A DNA stretch of 64,000 nt, from positions 62,001 to 126,000 of the forward strand of contig CANPZI010000004.1 in the NCBI GenBank assembly GCA_947588995.1. The letters run 5' to 3'. Made by a program: the position numbers and the translations under genes. Below, piece by piece: positions 50,107 to 60,675 of the stretch (its first letter is position 1; every line of letters begins with the position of its first letter). The notes below the pieces were generated by a model. The model was given only the letters and a program-made list of their open reading frames with translations, did no database searches and had not been told where the DNA came from. Source of the DNA: an uncultured Lachnospiraceae bacterium. GTDB taxonomy: Bacteria; Bacillota; Clostridia; Lachnospirales; Lachnospiraceae.

Positions 50107-51759
50107 CTACAAATTCTTCTCTTTCCCACAATACTGCATCATTACCGCACTCTCCACATGCACACTTTGCCCGAACTGGTCCACGGCCCTGACTCTCTTC
50201 AACTCATACCCGCCTGCCGCCAGCACTTTCAGATCCCTGGCCAGCGTGGCGGAGTCGCAGCTCACATACACGATACGCGCGGGCTGCATGGCGAGCATTG
50301 TCTCCAGGCACTTTTCATCGCAGCCCTTGCGCGGCGGATCGACCACGATCACATCGGGATGTTTCATCTCCGGCGACAGCCCCGCAAAACCTGTCTGCTC
50401 TGCCGCCGCTGCGGGCGATACGGCTTTGCCGTCCATCTCCGCACTCTCTTTCGCCGCTTTCTCGCCACATCTCTCTGCGCTCCCGTAGAACGCGGGCAGG
50501 ACTTCCTCGGCTTTGCCCACATAGAATCGCGCGTTCTCGATGCCGTTGATGCGCGCGTTTTCTCTGGCGTCTTCGATGGCCTGCGGAATCACTTCCACCC
50601 CGCAGACCTGTCTGGCATGGCGCGCCAGGAAGAGAGAGATCGTGCCGATGCCGCAGTACAGATCCCACACCGTCTCCCGGCCGCTCAGCCCGGCGTAGTC
50701 CAGGGCAATCGCGTACAGCTTCTCGGTCTGTCCGGGGTTGACCTGATAGAACGAGAGCGGCGAAATATGAAAGCGCACTTCTTCACCCGTCTGCAGGATT
50801 CTGATACTATCCTCGATATATGCGCTGCCCCAGAGTATGCGGATTTCTTTTCCCATGATCACGTTGGTGCGCTCTTCGTTGACGCTGACGGCGATACTGA
50901 CGATCTTTCTCTCAGTCGCGCTGTCCTGATCCGCACCGTCCGGAAGTTCACCTGTCCTTTTCGCTGCCGCGGTGTCTTCACTTCCTGCTTCGGCTGTTTC
51001 ACGTGAACCGTATCTGTCAAAATCCAGCCCGCGCAGCTTTTCCACCAGCTTATCTTCCGCGGGTAGTTTCCTGCCGTTGACGACGAGGCAGACCATGATC
51101 TGGCCGGAGGCGAATCCTGTGCGGATCAGCACGTGTCTGACGAGTCCCGTGCCGTCCGTCTCCCTGTAGGCGCTCACCCGGTTTTCGCGCATATAGGCGA
51201 GCACCGCTTCCAGAATCGCCTGGTTCTCCCCGGGCCCCAGCGCGCAATCGGTGTTTGCGATGATGTCATGTGTCCGGCCTGCGTAGAAGCCGGCGACGAG
51301 ATTTCCGTTTTTATCATATCCTATCGGATACTGGGCTTTATTGCGGTAGTGCCACGGCTCTTTCATGCCGACGACAGGCTCCATGATCCTGTCGATATGC
51401 GCCTCGTCAAAGCCGCCGATACGGATCAGGTTGTTTCTGACTTTTTCCTGCTTATAGGCGAGCTGTCTGTCGTAGCGCATCGCCTGGATCTGGCAGCCGC
51501 CGCACTGTCTGTGGAAGCGGCATCTGGGTTCCACACGAAAAGAAGAAGGCGTCACCACCTTCTCCACTCTCGCATAGCCGTAGGTTTTCTTGCACTTCGT
51601 GATCCGCGCCTCCACGGTATCGCCGATCACCGCGTCTTTCACAAAGAGCGTGTAGCCGTCGGCTTTGCCGATGCCCTCGCCGTCGCTGCCGATGTCGTCG
51701 ATTGTGACTGTGACGATATCATTTTTTCTGTATCTGCCTTGTTCCATTCTATCCCTCAT
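50107..51759 (-). CDS. rlmD: 23S rRNA (uracil-C5)-methyltransferase, TrmA/RumA family
   Basis: TRAM-like N-terminus; RFHRQCGGCQIQAMRYDRQLAYKQEKV; VWDLYCGIGTISLFLA; VVDPPRKGCDEKCLETML; IVYVSCDSATLARDL. Confidence 0.92.
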   Translation of the reverse strand: MRDRMEQGRYRKNDIVTVTIDDIGSDGEGIGKADGYTLFVKDAVIGDTVEARITKCKKTYGYARVEKVVTPSSFRVEPRCRFHRQCGGCQIQAMRYDRQLAYKQEKVRNNLIRIGGFDEAHIDRIMEPVVGMKEPWHYRNKAQYPIGYDKNGNLVAGFYAGRTHDIIANTDCALGPGENQAILEAVLAYMRENRVSAYRETDGTGLVRHVLIRTGFASGQIMVCLVVNGRKLPAEDKLVEKLRGLDFDRYGSRETAEAGSEDTAAAKRTGELPDGADQDSATERKIVSIAVSVNEERTNVIMGKEIRILWGSAYIEDSIRILQTGEEVRFHISPLSFYQVNPGQTEKLYAIALDYAGLSGRETVWDLYCGIGTISLFLARHARQVCGVEVIPQAIEDARENARINGIENARFYVGKAEEVLPAFYGSAERCGEKAAKESAEMDGKAVSPAAAAEQTGFAGLSPEMKHPDVIVVDPPRKGCDEKCLETMLAMQPARIVYVSCDSATLARDLKVLAAGGYELKRVRAVDQFGQSVHVESAVMMQYCGKEKNL

Positions 51760-51868
51760 TCCAAAGCGTTCCCGCGACGGGCGGCGCGAATCTCAAATTC
51801 CCGCCCTTTTATCGCCGCACCTGTCCGCCGGAGAGCCGCCGCGCCCAGACCGCACGGTTTTTCCGGCA

Positions 51869-52813
51869 TCACTCCGTCTTCGTCGCTCTCACATTGGACT
51901 CAAACAGTCTGTTATAGCCGAGCCACCCTGTCTCGCTGCTGTTCTCGAGGATCTCCGTGAAAGTCTCCATCTTGGCGTCGGTGTTGTCCGCATAGTTCAG
52001 CGCCACCGCCTCCACGATGGCGGGCTTCTTGGGTGAGCCGAACTCATACTCGCCGTGGTGCGCCAGGATGCAGTGTTTCAGCTCGCCGGCCAGCAGCGGC
52101 GGGAACCCGTCTATCTCCTTGATCTTTTCGCCCACCATCTCGCTGCCGATTACGATATGTCCCAGGAACTGTCCGTCGTCCGTGTAGTCGTTCTGCGGGA
52201 AGAGGGACAGCTCTCTCGTCTTGCCGATATCGTGGCAGATCGCCGCCGTCAGCAGCAGATCGCGGTTCAGCACGGGATACTGTGTACAGAAAAAGTCGCA
52301 CAGCTTCGTCACCGCCAGCGTGTGCTGCAGCAGGCCGCCCACAAAGCCGTGGTGCACGGTCTTAGCGGCGGAGGAGCGGCGAAAAGCCTTGACAAACTCC
52401 TGATCCTGCACGAAAAAGGCCCGCAGCAGTTCTTTCAGGTACGGGTTCCCGACGCTTTCGATCAGTCCCGTGAGTTCCCGCATCATATCGTCGGCCGGGA
52501 AGGGGCTCACCGGCAGATAATCCGCCGGATCATACTCTCCCTCGCGGCACTTGCGGACCCGTTTGATATTGATCTGGTTCGCTCCCTGAAAAGTGGTGAC
52601 GTCGCCGTGTACTTCTATGTAGTCCAGAGAATCAAAATCTTCGATTCCGGCGCTGTTGGGATCCCAGATCTTGGCGTCCGCCGTACCCGTCTTATCCTGC
52701 AGGACGACGTTGTCATAGGGCTTGCCGTTCTTCGTGACTGCCGACTGTTTGTGCTTGCACAGATAGATGTCGGACACTCTGTCTCCCTCTCTGTAATCTC
52801 TGATATATTTCAT
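51869..52813 (-). CDS. OB-fold/HD-domain 3'-5' exoribonuclease, YhaM-like
   Basis: MKYIRDYREGDRVSDIYLCKHKQSAVTKNGKPYDNVVLQDKTG...LLTAAICHDIGKTREL...HCILAHHGEYEFGSPKKPAIVEAVALNYADNTDAKM. Confidence 0.87.
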   Translation of the reverse strand: MKYIRDYREGDRVSDIYLCKHKQSAVTKNGKPYDNVVLQDKTGTADAKIWDPNSAGIEDFDSLDYIEVHGDVTTFQGANQINIKRVRKCREGEYDPADYLPVSPFPADDMMRELTGLIESVGNPYLKELLRAFFVQDQEFVKAFRRSSAAKTVHHGFVGGLLQHTLAVTKLCDFFCTQYPVLNRDLLLTAAICHDIGKTRELSLFPQNDYTDDGQFLGHIVIGSEMVGEKIKEIDGFPPLLAGELKHCILAHHGEYEFGSPKKPAIVEAVALNYADNTDAKMETFTEILENSSETGWLGYNRLFESNVRATKTE

Positions 52814-52921
52814 ACTGCCACCTTTCCGAAGCGCCCTGTAACAGAACCGGCGGAATTTTTCTGAAATACCGCCGGCGCCCGCCGCGCTCCTGCCAAAATA
52901 TACTCTCACCGCCGCGGCATG

Positions 52922-54283
52922 CTACCTCGCGCCCAGCGTCACATCCGCGTCCATCTCCTGCCCCTGCCGCATCAGCGTAAACGCCAGGGTATCCTCGGGC
53001 TCGGCATTGTACAGAATGTCCAGCAGGCCGTTGTAGGTCAGGATCGGCGTATCGTCTATGCGTGTGACCACGTCGCCGCTCTGGATGCCCGCCGCCATCG
53101 CCGGCGAGTCCATCTCAACTTCTCTGATATAGGCGCCCTCGGGGATCTCCAGTTCCTCGCGGATTTCCCAGGGCACATCCGCGCCGTGTATGCCGAGATA
53201 GGCCCGCTCTTTATCATTGGACATCTTTTCGATCGTCCGCTTCAGCTCCGATATGCCGTAAGCGGTCAGAAGCCCGCCTTTGTCGCCGCCCGCGTTCGTC
53301 GTATCGATGATGCCGATGACCATGCCGTCCATGTTGATGAGCACGCCCGTCGCGTTGCCGCTGCCGTAGATGTCCGTGGTGATCGTCTTGTAGGCGGAGT
53401 CCGCCAGATCGACCACCGCTCCCACGGAGGTCACCATGCCGTAGCAGACGGAACCGCTCGTTCCCATCGGGCTGCCCAGCGCCATCACGGGCGTGGCCAG
53501 AAGTTCGCTGTTGTTGGAACTCCCCAGATTCGCGATCTGTATGATGTCCAGCGTCTCCTCCCCGACATCCACCAGCGGCACGGACAGAATCGCCAGCCTC
53601 GTCGCGGCATCCTGCTGCACCAGCTCCGCGTTCACCCGCGTCTGATCACAGAACGTTACGATGATGCTGTCCGCGCCGTCCAGCACCTCCGCGCTGACGA
53701 GGATCAGAATGGACTTGCTGTTGTTCGCCACGATAATGCCCGACGCCGACGCCTCGTTCTCATAGATGTCGTTGAACCAGTCCACGTCCGACACCACGCT
53801 CGTGACAGTGACGACAGAGCGTTCCGCGCTCCGCGCAAGTTCCGCCATCTCCTCATAGAGGAGCTGGTAATCGCCCAGCCCGAACTGTACCTGAGACAGC
53901 AGCTCTTCGATCTGTTCGCCCTCCAGTTCCGCCGGGGCGGACGCTTCCGCATCCGTCTCCTCCTCGACCAGCATATCCTCCGGCTTCATCTCTTCCGTCG
54001 CCGTCTCTTCCGGAAAACGGACTTCCTCCGCCTCCTCCTCGGGATAGAGGCGGTTGCTGATGACCGGCTCCAGCACGAGGAACGTAAAGCACGCAACCAG
54101 ACCGAAAACCACCGCCATCGCCACGGTAATTAACGTCCTGCGCAGCAGCTTCTTCTTGTTGATCGGTTTCTTCTTGATCGTCTCGCGCAGGAAATCCGAC
54201 TGTGTCGTCGGCGTGTACTCCGCCTGTCCGCCGCTTTCTTCCGGTTTGATTTCCTGTTGTTGTCTGTCCTGCTCTTCCATCAT
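52922..54283 (-). CDS. HtrA/S1C-like membrane-anchored PDZ protein with degenerate catalytic triad
   Basis: N-terminal TM; ASGIIVANNSKSILILVSAEVLDGADSIIV; DAATRLAILSV; SGNATGVLINMDGMVIGI; C-terminal PDZ AYLGIHGADV...MAAGIQSGDVVTRIDDTPIL. Confidence 0.85.
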   Translation of the reverse strand: MMEEQDRQQQEIKPEESGGQAEYTPTTQSDFLRETIKKKPINKKKLLRRTLITVAMAVVFGLVACFTFLVLEPVISNRLYPEEEAEEVRFPEETATEEMKPEDMLVEEETDAEASAPAELEGEQIEELLSQVQFGLGDYQLLYEEMAELARSAERSVVTVTSVVSDVDWFNDIYENEASASGIIVANNSKSILILVSAEVLDGADSIIVTFCDQTRVNAELVQQDAATRLAILSVPLVDVGEETLDIIQIANLGSSNNSELLATPVMALGSPMGTSGSVCYGMVTSVGAVVDLADSAYKTITTDIYGSGNATGVLINMDGMVIGIIDTTNAGGDKGGLLTAYGISELKRTIEKMSNDKERAYLGIHGADVPWEIREELEIPEGAYIREVEMDSPAMAAGIQSGDVVTRIDDTPILTYNGLLDILYNAEPEDTLAFTLMRQGQEMDADVTLGAR

Positions 54284-54443
54284 GCACTGAACCTTTCTAC
54301 TGCCTTTTCAGTATAGCTTTTTTCCGGTTCGTTGTAAAGGCGGAGTGCGGGAGATCATGATCGTGCAAACAGCTCCCGCTTCCCGTAGCAATTTCTTTTG
54401 TTTTATGATAGACTAAAATTAGTCTATAAACGGGGTAAGCCTT

Positions 54444-56819
54444 ATGAACGAAAAAGTCTTTCGTGTTTTGGAATACAACAAGATCATCGATATGCTGACA
54501 GAGCGGGCAAACTCCGCGCCGGGCAAGAAACGGGCCGCCGCTCTCCTGCCCATGACGAAACTCTCTGAGATTCTGCAGGCGCAGACGGAGACGGCGGACG
54601 CGCTCAGTCTTCTGTTTCGCAAGGGTTCGACTTCTTTCGGCGGCAACAGGGATCTCGGCGTCTGCATCCGCTCTCTCGAGGTGGGCAGCACTCTGTCCGT
54701 CGCGGAGCTTCTCGGCATCGCGGCTTTTCTGGAGAATGTGAACCGCATCAAGGCTTATGGCCGCAAAGAGCGGGAGGATGCGCCCCTCGACGCGCTGGAC
54801 GTCTACTTCGACGCGCTGGAGCCGCTCACGCCGCTGGCGGCGGAGATCCGCAGATGTATCCTGTCGGAGGAGGAGATCGCCGACGACGCCAGCCCTGCGC
54901 TCAGACACATCCGGCGCAGCATGGCGCTCACCAACGACAAGATCCACTCCCAGCTCATGTCCATGATCAACGGTTCCTGCCGCACTTATCTGCAGGATGC
55001 CGTGGTGACGATGCGCGACAACCGCTACTGCATTCCGGTGAAAGCGGAATACAAGAGTCAGGTGCCGGGCATGGTACACGATCAGTCCTCCACGGGTTCC
55101 ACCTATTTTATCGAGCCGGCGGCTGTCGTGAACCTCAACAACGAGCTGCGGGAGCTGGAGTTGAAAGAGCGCGAGGAGATCGAAGTGATTCTGGCCGATC
55201 TGAGCGCACAGGCGGGTGCGCACACGGAATCTCTGGCACAGAGCCAGCGGGCGATGACCGCCCTCGACTTCATCTTCGCCAAGGCGTCCCTGGCCATGGA
55301 CCTGAACGCCACAATGCCGGTATTCAACACCGACAGGCATATCCGCATCCGGCAGGGCCGTCATCCCCTCCTGGACAAAAAGAAAGTCGTCCCCATCGAC
55401 ATCCGTCTCGGGGAGGATTTTGATCTGCTGATTGTCACGGGACCCAACACGGGCGGCAAGACCGTCTCGTTAAAGACTGTCGGGCTCTTCACCCTGATGG
55501 GGCAGGCGGGTCTCCACATTCCGGCGGCCGACCGCTCCGAACTGTCCGTTTTCCAGGAAGTGTACGCGGACATCGGGGACGAACAGAGTATTGAGCAGAG
55601 TCTCAGCACATTCTCCTCCCACATGACGAACATCGTCTCCATCCTGCGGGCGGCGGACACCGACGCGCTCTGCCTGTTCGACGAGCTGGGCGCGGGGACC
55701 GACCCCACGGAGGGCGCGGCGCTGGCGATCTCTATTCTGGATTACCTGCACAACCGCGGCATCCGGACGATGGCGACCACCCACTACAGCGAACTCAAGA
55801 TCTACGCCCTGTCCACGTCTTTCGTGGAAAACGCCTGCTGTGAGTTTGACATCGATACGCTCCGTCCCACCTACCGCCTGCTGATCGGTATTCCCGGCAA
55901 GAGCAACGCGTTCGCGATCTCCTCCAAGCTGGGCCTGCCCGACCACATCATTGAGGACGCCAGACGGCACATCACCGAGGACAAGGAGAGCTTCGAGGAT
56001 CTGCTGGCGGATCTGGAAAACAGCCGCCTGACGATCGAGCGGGAGCAGAGTGAAATCGAGGCGCACAAGCGGGAGATCCAGACGCTCAGGCAGCAGCTGG
56101 AAGCCAGGCAGGAGAAGATCGACCAGACGCGGGAGCGCATCCTGCGCGAAGCCAACGAGGAGGCCCGCGAGATCTTACAGAATGCCAAGGATGTGGCGGA
56201 CGAGACGATCCGCACTTTTCGGAAAGCGGACGCGGGCTCTTCCATCAAGGATCTGGAGAAATCCCGTCAGAAAGTGCGCGACAAGATTGCCGAGAAAAAC
56301 GAAAAGCTGGGTCTGGGTAACGGCATGCCCGCCCACAAGGTACTGAAGCCGAATCAGATCAAACTCGGCGACAGCGTAAAGATTCTCTCCATGGGCTTAA
56401 AAGGCACGGTAAGCTCCCTGCCCGACAAGAACGGCAGGCTCTTCGTCCAGTGCGGCATCATCCGCTCACAGGTATCTCTGGACGATCTGGCCCTCACCGA
56501 GGAGGAGACGATACGGACCGACAAGCTGCAGCGGACATCCTCCGGCAGGCTCAAGATGTCCAAGTCCTACTCCGTCTCCACGGAGATCAATCTGCTCGGC
56601 AAGACGGTGGACGAGGCGCTCTCGGAGCTGGACAAATACCTGGACGACGCCTATCTGGCGCATCTGCCGAGTGTGCGCATCGTCCACGGCAAGGGCACCG
56701 GCGCGCTGCGGGGCGCCGTGCAGAACTATCTGCGCCACAATAAGATTGTCAAGAGCTACCGGCTCGGAGAGTTCGGCGAGGGCGACGCGGGCGTGACGAT
56801 CGCCGAGTTTAAGGACTGA
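54444..56819 (+). CDS. mutS2: Endonuclease MutS2 with C-terminal Smr domain
   Basis: LLIVTGPNTGGKTVSLKTVGL; LFDELGAGTDPTEGAALAISIL; VRIVHGKGTGALRGAVQNYLRHN. Confidence 0.96.
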   Translation: MNEKVFRVLEYNKIIDMLTERANSAPGKKRAAALLPMTKLSEILQAQTETADALSLLFRKGSTSFGGNRDLGVCIRSLEVGSTLSVAELLGIAAFLENVNRIKAYGRKEREDAPLDALDVYFDALEPLTPLAAEIRRCILSEEEIADDASPALRHIRRSMALTNDKIHSQLMSMINGSCRTYLQDAVVTMRDNRYCIPVKAEYKSQVPGMVHDQSSTGSTYFIEPAAVVNLNNELRELELKEREEIEVILADLSAQAGAHTESLAQSQRAMTALDFIFAKASLAMDLNATMPVFNTDRHIRIRQGRHPLLDKKKVVPIDIRLGEDFDLLIVTGPNTGGKTVSLKTVGLFTLMGQAGLHIPAADRSELSVFQEVYADIGDEQSIEQSLSTFSSHMTNIVSILRAADTDALCLFDELGAGTDPTEGAALAISILDYLHNRGIRTMATTHYSELKIYALSTSFVENACCEFDIDTLRPTYRLLIGIPGKSNAFAISSKLGLPDHIIEDARRHITEDKESFEDLLADLENSRLTIEREQSEIEAHKREIQTLRQQLEARQEKIDQTRERILREANEEAREILQNAKDVADETIRTFRKADAGSSIKDLEKSRQKVRDKIAEKNEKLGLGNGMPAHKVLKPNQIKLGDSVKILSMGLKGTVSSLPDKNGRLFVQCGIIRSQVSLDDLALTEEETIRTDKLQRTSSGRLKMSKSYSVSTEINLLGKTVDEALSELDKYLDDAYLAHLPSVRIVHGKGTGALRGAVQNYLRHNKIVKSYRLGEFGEGDAGVTIAEFKD

Positions 56820-56865
56820 CGCGCCGCCGGTTTCAGGAAGAAAATCAAGAAAAAGAGGTATTGAC

Positions 56866-57564
56866 ATGGTAAGCAAACAGAAAATACTGATCGTCGACGA
56901 CGACAACAACATCGCGGAACTGATCTCGCTGTATCTGACAAAGGAATGCTTCGAGACGATGATCGTGAACGACGGCGAGTCGGCGCTCACCGCGGTGGAC
57001 AGTTTCGAGCCGAACCTGATGCTGCTCGACCTGATGCTGCCGGGCATCGACGGCTATCAGGTCTGCCGGGAGGTCCGCTCGAAGTCCAGCCTGCCGATCA
57101 TCATGCTCTCCGCCAAAGGGGAGGTCTTCGACAAGGTGCTGGGACTGGAGCTGGGCGCGGACGACTATATGGAGAAGCCTTTCGACTCGAAAGAGCTGGT
57201 GGCCAGAGTCAAGGCGGTCCTGCGCCGCTACAAGCCTGCCGCCGCCGAATCGAAAGCCCCCGATATCAAGTGCGTGGAGTACCCCGACCTGGTCGTCAAC
57301 CAGACCAACTACTCTGTCATCTATATGGGCAAACCGATTGAGATGCCGCCCAAGGAGCTGGAACTGCTCTACTTCCTGGCGTCCTCACCGAACCATGTCT
57401 TTACCAGGGAACAGCTGCTCGACCAGATCTGGGGCTATGAGTACATCGGCGACACGCGCACGGTGGACGTCCATATCAAACGTCTGCGCGAGAAGATCAA
57501 TGACCACGAGAGATGGCGCATCGCCACGATCTGGGGCATCGGCTACAAATTTGAGTCAAGATAG
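56866..57564 (+). CDS. OmpR/PhoB-family response regulator
   Basis: KILIVDDDNNIAELISLYLTKE...LMLLDLMLPGIDGYQ...YMEKPFDSKELVARVKAVLRR...DTRTVDVHIKRLREKIND. Confidence 0.94.
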   Translation: MVSKQKILIVDDDNNIAELISLYLTKECFETMIVNDGESALTAVDSFEPNLMLLDLMLPGIDGYQVCREVRSKSSLPIIMLSAKGEVFDKVLGLELGADDYMEKPFDSKELVARVKAVLRRYKPAAAESKAPDIKCVEYPDLVVNQTNYSVIYMGKPIEMPPKELELLYFLASSPNHVFTREQLLDQIWGYEYIGDTRTVDVHIKRLREKINDHERWRIATIWGIGYKFESR

Positions 57565-57572
57565 GATAGACT

Positions 57573-58997
57573 ATGCGAAAGACACTTTATCTCAAACTGA
57601 TACTCGCCTATATCATCTTCGGCCTGTTCGGTTTCGTCGTGGTGGCCACTTTCGTGTCCAACATGACTTTCGATCACCTGAAAAAAGAGCGGGCGGATTC
57701 CCTCTACCGAGAGGCCGTGCTGATCGCCAACACCTACGCGAGCGATCTCTACAACAATGAAGTCTCTCTGGAAGCCGTGAAATCACAGCTCGACGCCCTG
57801 GATACCTATCTGGACGCCACTCTGTGGATCATCAACCCGTCCGGGCGCATGATTCTGGATTCCTCCTCCCCGCTGGATGTGGAGAACGAGATCGTGATTG
57901 AGAATTTCGACCCGACGATCACGGAAGGCTCCTACTACACGACCGGCAATTTTTTCCATACGTTCAACGAGGAGACGCTGAGCGTCTTCGCCCCCATCAC
58001 CTCCGATTACAAGGTGAAAGGGTATGTGGTCATCCACTGTCCCATGCAGAGCATCTACGCGGAGACGGACAGTCTGCTCAACATCTCCTACATCACGCTG
58101 GTGATCCTCTTCCTGCTCTCCCTGATCATCCTGATCTTCTTCACGGAGATCGTCTACATCCCGCTGCGCAGAATCACGCTGGCCACAGAGCAGTACGCCA
58201 GCGGCAACATGCACTATGAGTTCAGCGTGGAGAGCGAGGACGAGATGGGCTATCTGGCCGCCACCCTGTCCTACATGGCCAGCGAGATCGCCCGCTCCGA
58301 GGACGACCAGAAAAAGTTCGTGGCCAACGTCTCCCACGACTTCCGCTCTCCCCTGACTTCCATCAAGGGGTATCTGGAAGCCATGATCGACGGCACGATC
58401 CCGCCCGAAATGCACGAAAAATATCTCACCATCGTCCTGAATGAGACGGAGCGCCTGCGCAAGCTGACCAACAGCCTCTTAACCCTGAACAACCTGAACA
58501 CGGCGGGCATGATGTTGAATAAGACGGATTTCGACATCAACAAGACGATACGCAGCGTGGCAGCCTCTTTTGAGGGCACGTGCCGCGCCAGAACCATAGC
58601 GATCGAACTGGTGCTGACAGGGGATGAGATGTACGTGACGGCGGACATGGACAAAATCCAGCAGGTACTCTACAATCTGCTGGACAACGCCATCAAGTTC
58701 AGCCATCACAACTCTGTCATCAAGATCGAGACGACGGAGAAACACAACAAAATTTTTGTCAGCGTCAAGGACTCCGGCATCGGCATCCCGAAAGACGATC
58801 TGAAGCTGATCTGGGAACGCTTCTACAAGTCCGACCTCTCCCGCGGCAAGGACAAAAAAGGGACAGGTCTGGGCCTGTCCATCACCAAGGAAATCATCCG
58901 CTCCCACGGAGAGAATATCAACGTCATCAGCACCGAGGGCGTGGGCACGGAGTTCATCTTCTCCCTGCCCAAATCCGACATGGAGGACGACGACTAA
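57573..58997 (+). CDS. Sensor histidine kinase (TM, HAMP, HisKA, HATPase)
   Basis: KKFVANVSHDFRSPLTSIKGYLEAM; QVLYNLLDNAIKFSH; DSGIGIPKDDLKLIWERFYK; GTGLGLSITKEI. Confidence 0.94.
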   Translation: MRKTLYLKLILAYIIFGLFGFVVVATFVSNMTFDHLKKERADSLYREAVLIANTYASDLYNNEVSLEAVKSQLDALDTYLDATLWIINPSGRMILDSSSPLDVENEIVIENFDPTITEGSYYTTGNFFHTFNEETLSVFAPITSDYKVKGYVVIHCPMQSIYAETDSLLNISYITLVILFLLSLIILIFFTEIVYIPLRRITLATEQYASGNMHYEFSVESEDEMGYLAATLSYMASEIARSEDDQKKFVANVSHDFRSPLTSIKGYLEAMIDGTIPPEMHEKYLTIVLNETERLRKLTNSLLTLNNLNTAGMMLNKTDFDINKTIRSVAASFEGTCRARTIAIELVLTGDEMYVTADMDKIQQVLYNLLDNAIKFSHHNSVIKIETTEKHNKIFVSVKDSGIGIPKDDLKLIWERFYKSDLSRGKDKKGTGLGLSITKEIIRSHGENINVISTEGVGTEFIFSLPKSDMEDDD

Positions 58998-59488
58998 GCG
59001 CGCCAGTGCAGGCGGTGCAGTTCTCCTTCCGTCTGCATCCCGGCAAAGTGATTCTGTCTGAGCGCTTCATACAACACAATCGACACGGCATTCGACAGAT
59101 TCAGGGACCTGATCTGATCCATCATCGGGATACGGATGCAGCTCTCTTCGTGATCTACCAGAATCTCTTCGGGAATCCCGCCGCTCTCCTTACCGAACAT
59201 GAGATAGTCGTCCGGCCCGAACGATACGTCCGTGTAGACGCGTCTGGCTTTCGTGGTCGCATACCAGATCTTCGCATCCGGATGCTTCCCGCAAAATTCG
59301 GCATAATTGATATAGCGCGTCACATTGAGCCGCTCCCAGTAATCCATGCCGGCGCGCCGGATCGATTTCTCGTCCAGCCGGAACCCAAGGGGTTCGATCA
59401 GATGGAGGGCCGTACCCGTGGCGACACAGGTACGGCCGATATTTCCCGTATTCGCCGGAATCTCCGGCTGATGTAACACAATGTGCAT
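58994..59488 (-). CDS. trmL: tRNA (cytidine(34)-2'-O)-methyltransferase (SPOUT)
   Basis: MHIVLHQPEIPANTGNIGRTCVATGTALHLIEPLGF...LMFGKESGGIPEEIL...IPMMDQIRSLNLSNAVSIVLYEALRQ. Confidence 0.92.
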   Translation of the reverse strand: MHIVLHQPEIPANTGNIGRTCVATGTALHLIEPLGFRLDEKSIRRAGMDYWERLNVTRYINYAEFCGKHPDAKIWYATTKARRVYTDVSFGPDDYLMFGKESGGIPEEILVDHEESCIRIPMMDQIRSLNLSNAVSIVLYEALRQNHFAGMQTEGELHRLHWRA

Positions 59489-59502
59489 AGACGCCTCGTT
59501 TC

Positions 59503-60675
59503 CTATTTCCGCTCCGCGCGCAGCTTCTCCACGAAATGGGCCAGCTTGCCGATGGCCAGCTTCAGGTTGTCGAGAGAGTAGGCATAGGAGATGCGCAGAT
59601 ATCCCTCGCCGCAGTCGCCGAACGCCGTGCCCGGCACGACGGCCACTTTCTCCTCCGCTAACAGCCGCTCCGCAAACTCCTCGCTCGACATGCCGAACTC
59701 CTTGATGCACGGAAAGACATAGAACGCGCCGAAAGGCTCAAAACACTCCAGCCTCATCTCCCGGAAAGCGTTCATCAGATAGCGTCTTCTCTGGTTGTAC
59801 GCCGTCCGCATCTCCTGCACGTCCGCCTCGCCGTTCTTCAGCGCTTCCACCGCCGCGTACTGGCTCGTGGTCGGCGCGCACATGATCGCGAACTGGTGGA
59901 TCTTGGTCATCTGCTGAATGATCTCTTTCGGCCCGCAGGCGTACCCGAGACGCCATCCCGTCATGGCGAACGCCTTGGAGAAGCCGTTGATCAGAATCGT
60001 CCTCTCCTGCATCCCCTCGATCTCCACGATGGACACATGCTTCTCCTTGTAGGTGAGTTCCGCGTAGATCTCATCGGACATCACGAGGATATCGTGCTTC
60101 CTGACGACCTCCGCAATCGCCTCCAGATCCGCCCGCTCCATGATCGCGCCGGTCGGATTGTTCGGGAAAGGCAGCACCAATATTTTTGTCTTCTCGGTAA
60201 TGGCATTCTCCAGCTCCTGCGCGGTCAGCCGAAATTCGTTCTCCGCTTTCAGTTCAATGATGACCGGAACGCCGCCCGCCATGATCGCGCACGGCTCGTA
60301 GGAGACGAAGCTGGGCTGCGGGATCAGCACCTCGTCGCCCGGATTGATGACGGCGCGCAGGCCGATGTCAATCGCCTCGGAGCCGCCCACCGTGACCAGC
60401 ACCTCGTGGGCCGGATCATAGGTGACGCCCTGCTTTCTCCTGTGATATTTGCCAATCTCCTCTTTCAGTTCTTTCAGGCCGGCATTGGAAGTATAGAAAG
60501 TGCGCCCTTTTTCCAGCGAATAGATGCCCTCATCCCGGATATGCCAGGGCGTATCGAAATCCGGCTCACCCACGCCCAAAGAGATCGCGTCGTCCATCTC
60601 GCTGACGATATCGAAGAATTTGCGGATTCCCGACGGCTTCAGCGCTTTGATCTGTTCGGATAACATATTTTTCAC
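59503..60675 (-). CDS. Class I/II PLP aminotransferase
   Basis: AISLGVGEPDFDTPWHIRDEGI; PFPNNPTGAIM; INGFSKAFAMTGWRLGY. Confidence 0.93.
   Translation of the reverse strand: MKNMLSEQIKALKPSGIRKFFDIVSEMDDAISLGVGEPDFDTPWHIRDEGIYSLEKGRTFYTSNAGLKELKEEIGKYHRRKQGVTYDPAHEVLVTVGGSEAIDIGLRAVINPGDEVLIPQPSFVSYEPCAIMAGGVPVIIELKAENEFRLTAQELENAITEKTKILVLPFPNNPTGAIMERADLEAIAEVVRKHDILVMSDEIYAELTYKEKHVSIVEIEGMQERTILINGFSKAFAMTGWRLGYACGPKEIIQQMTKIHQFAIMCAPTTSQYAAVEALKNGEADVQEMRTAYNQRRRYLMNAFREMRLECFEPFGAFYVFPCIKEFGMSSEEFAERLLAEEKVAVVPGTAFGDCGEGYLRISYAYSLDNLKLAIGKLAHFVEKLRAERK

Noticed and set aside
58994-58997. Convergent overlapping stop codons of the histidine kinase and trmL (CTAA)
   Set aside because: Real but common in compact genomes; not considered biologically notable.
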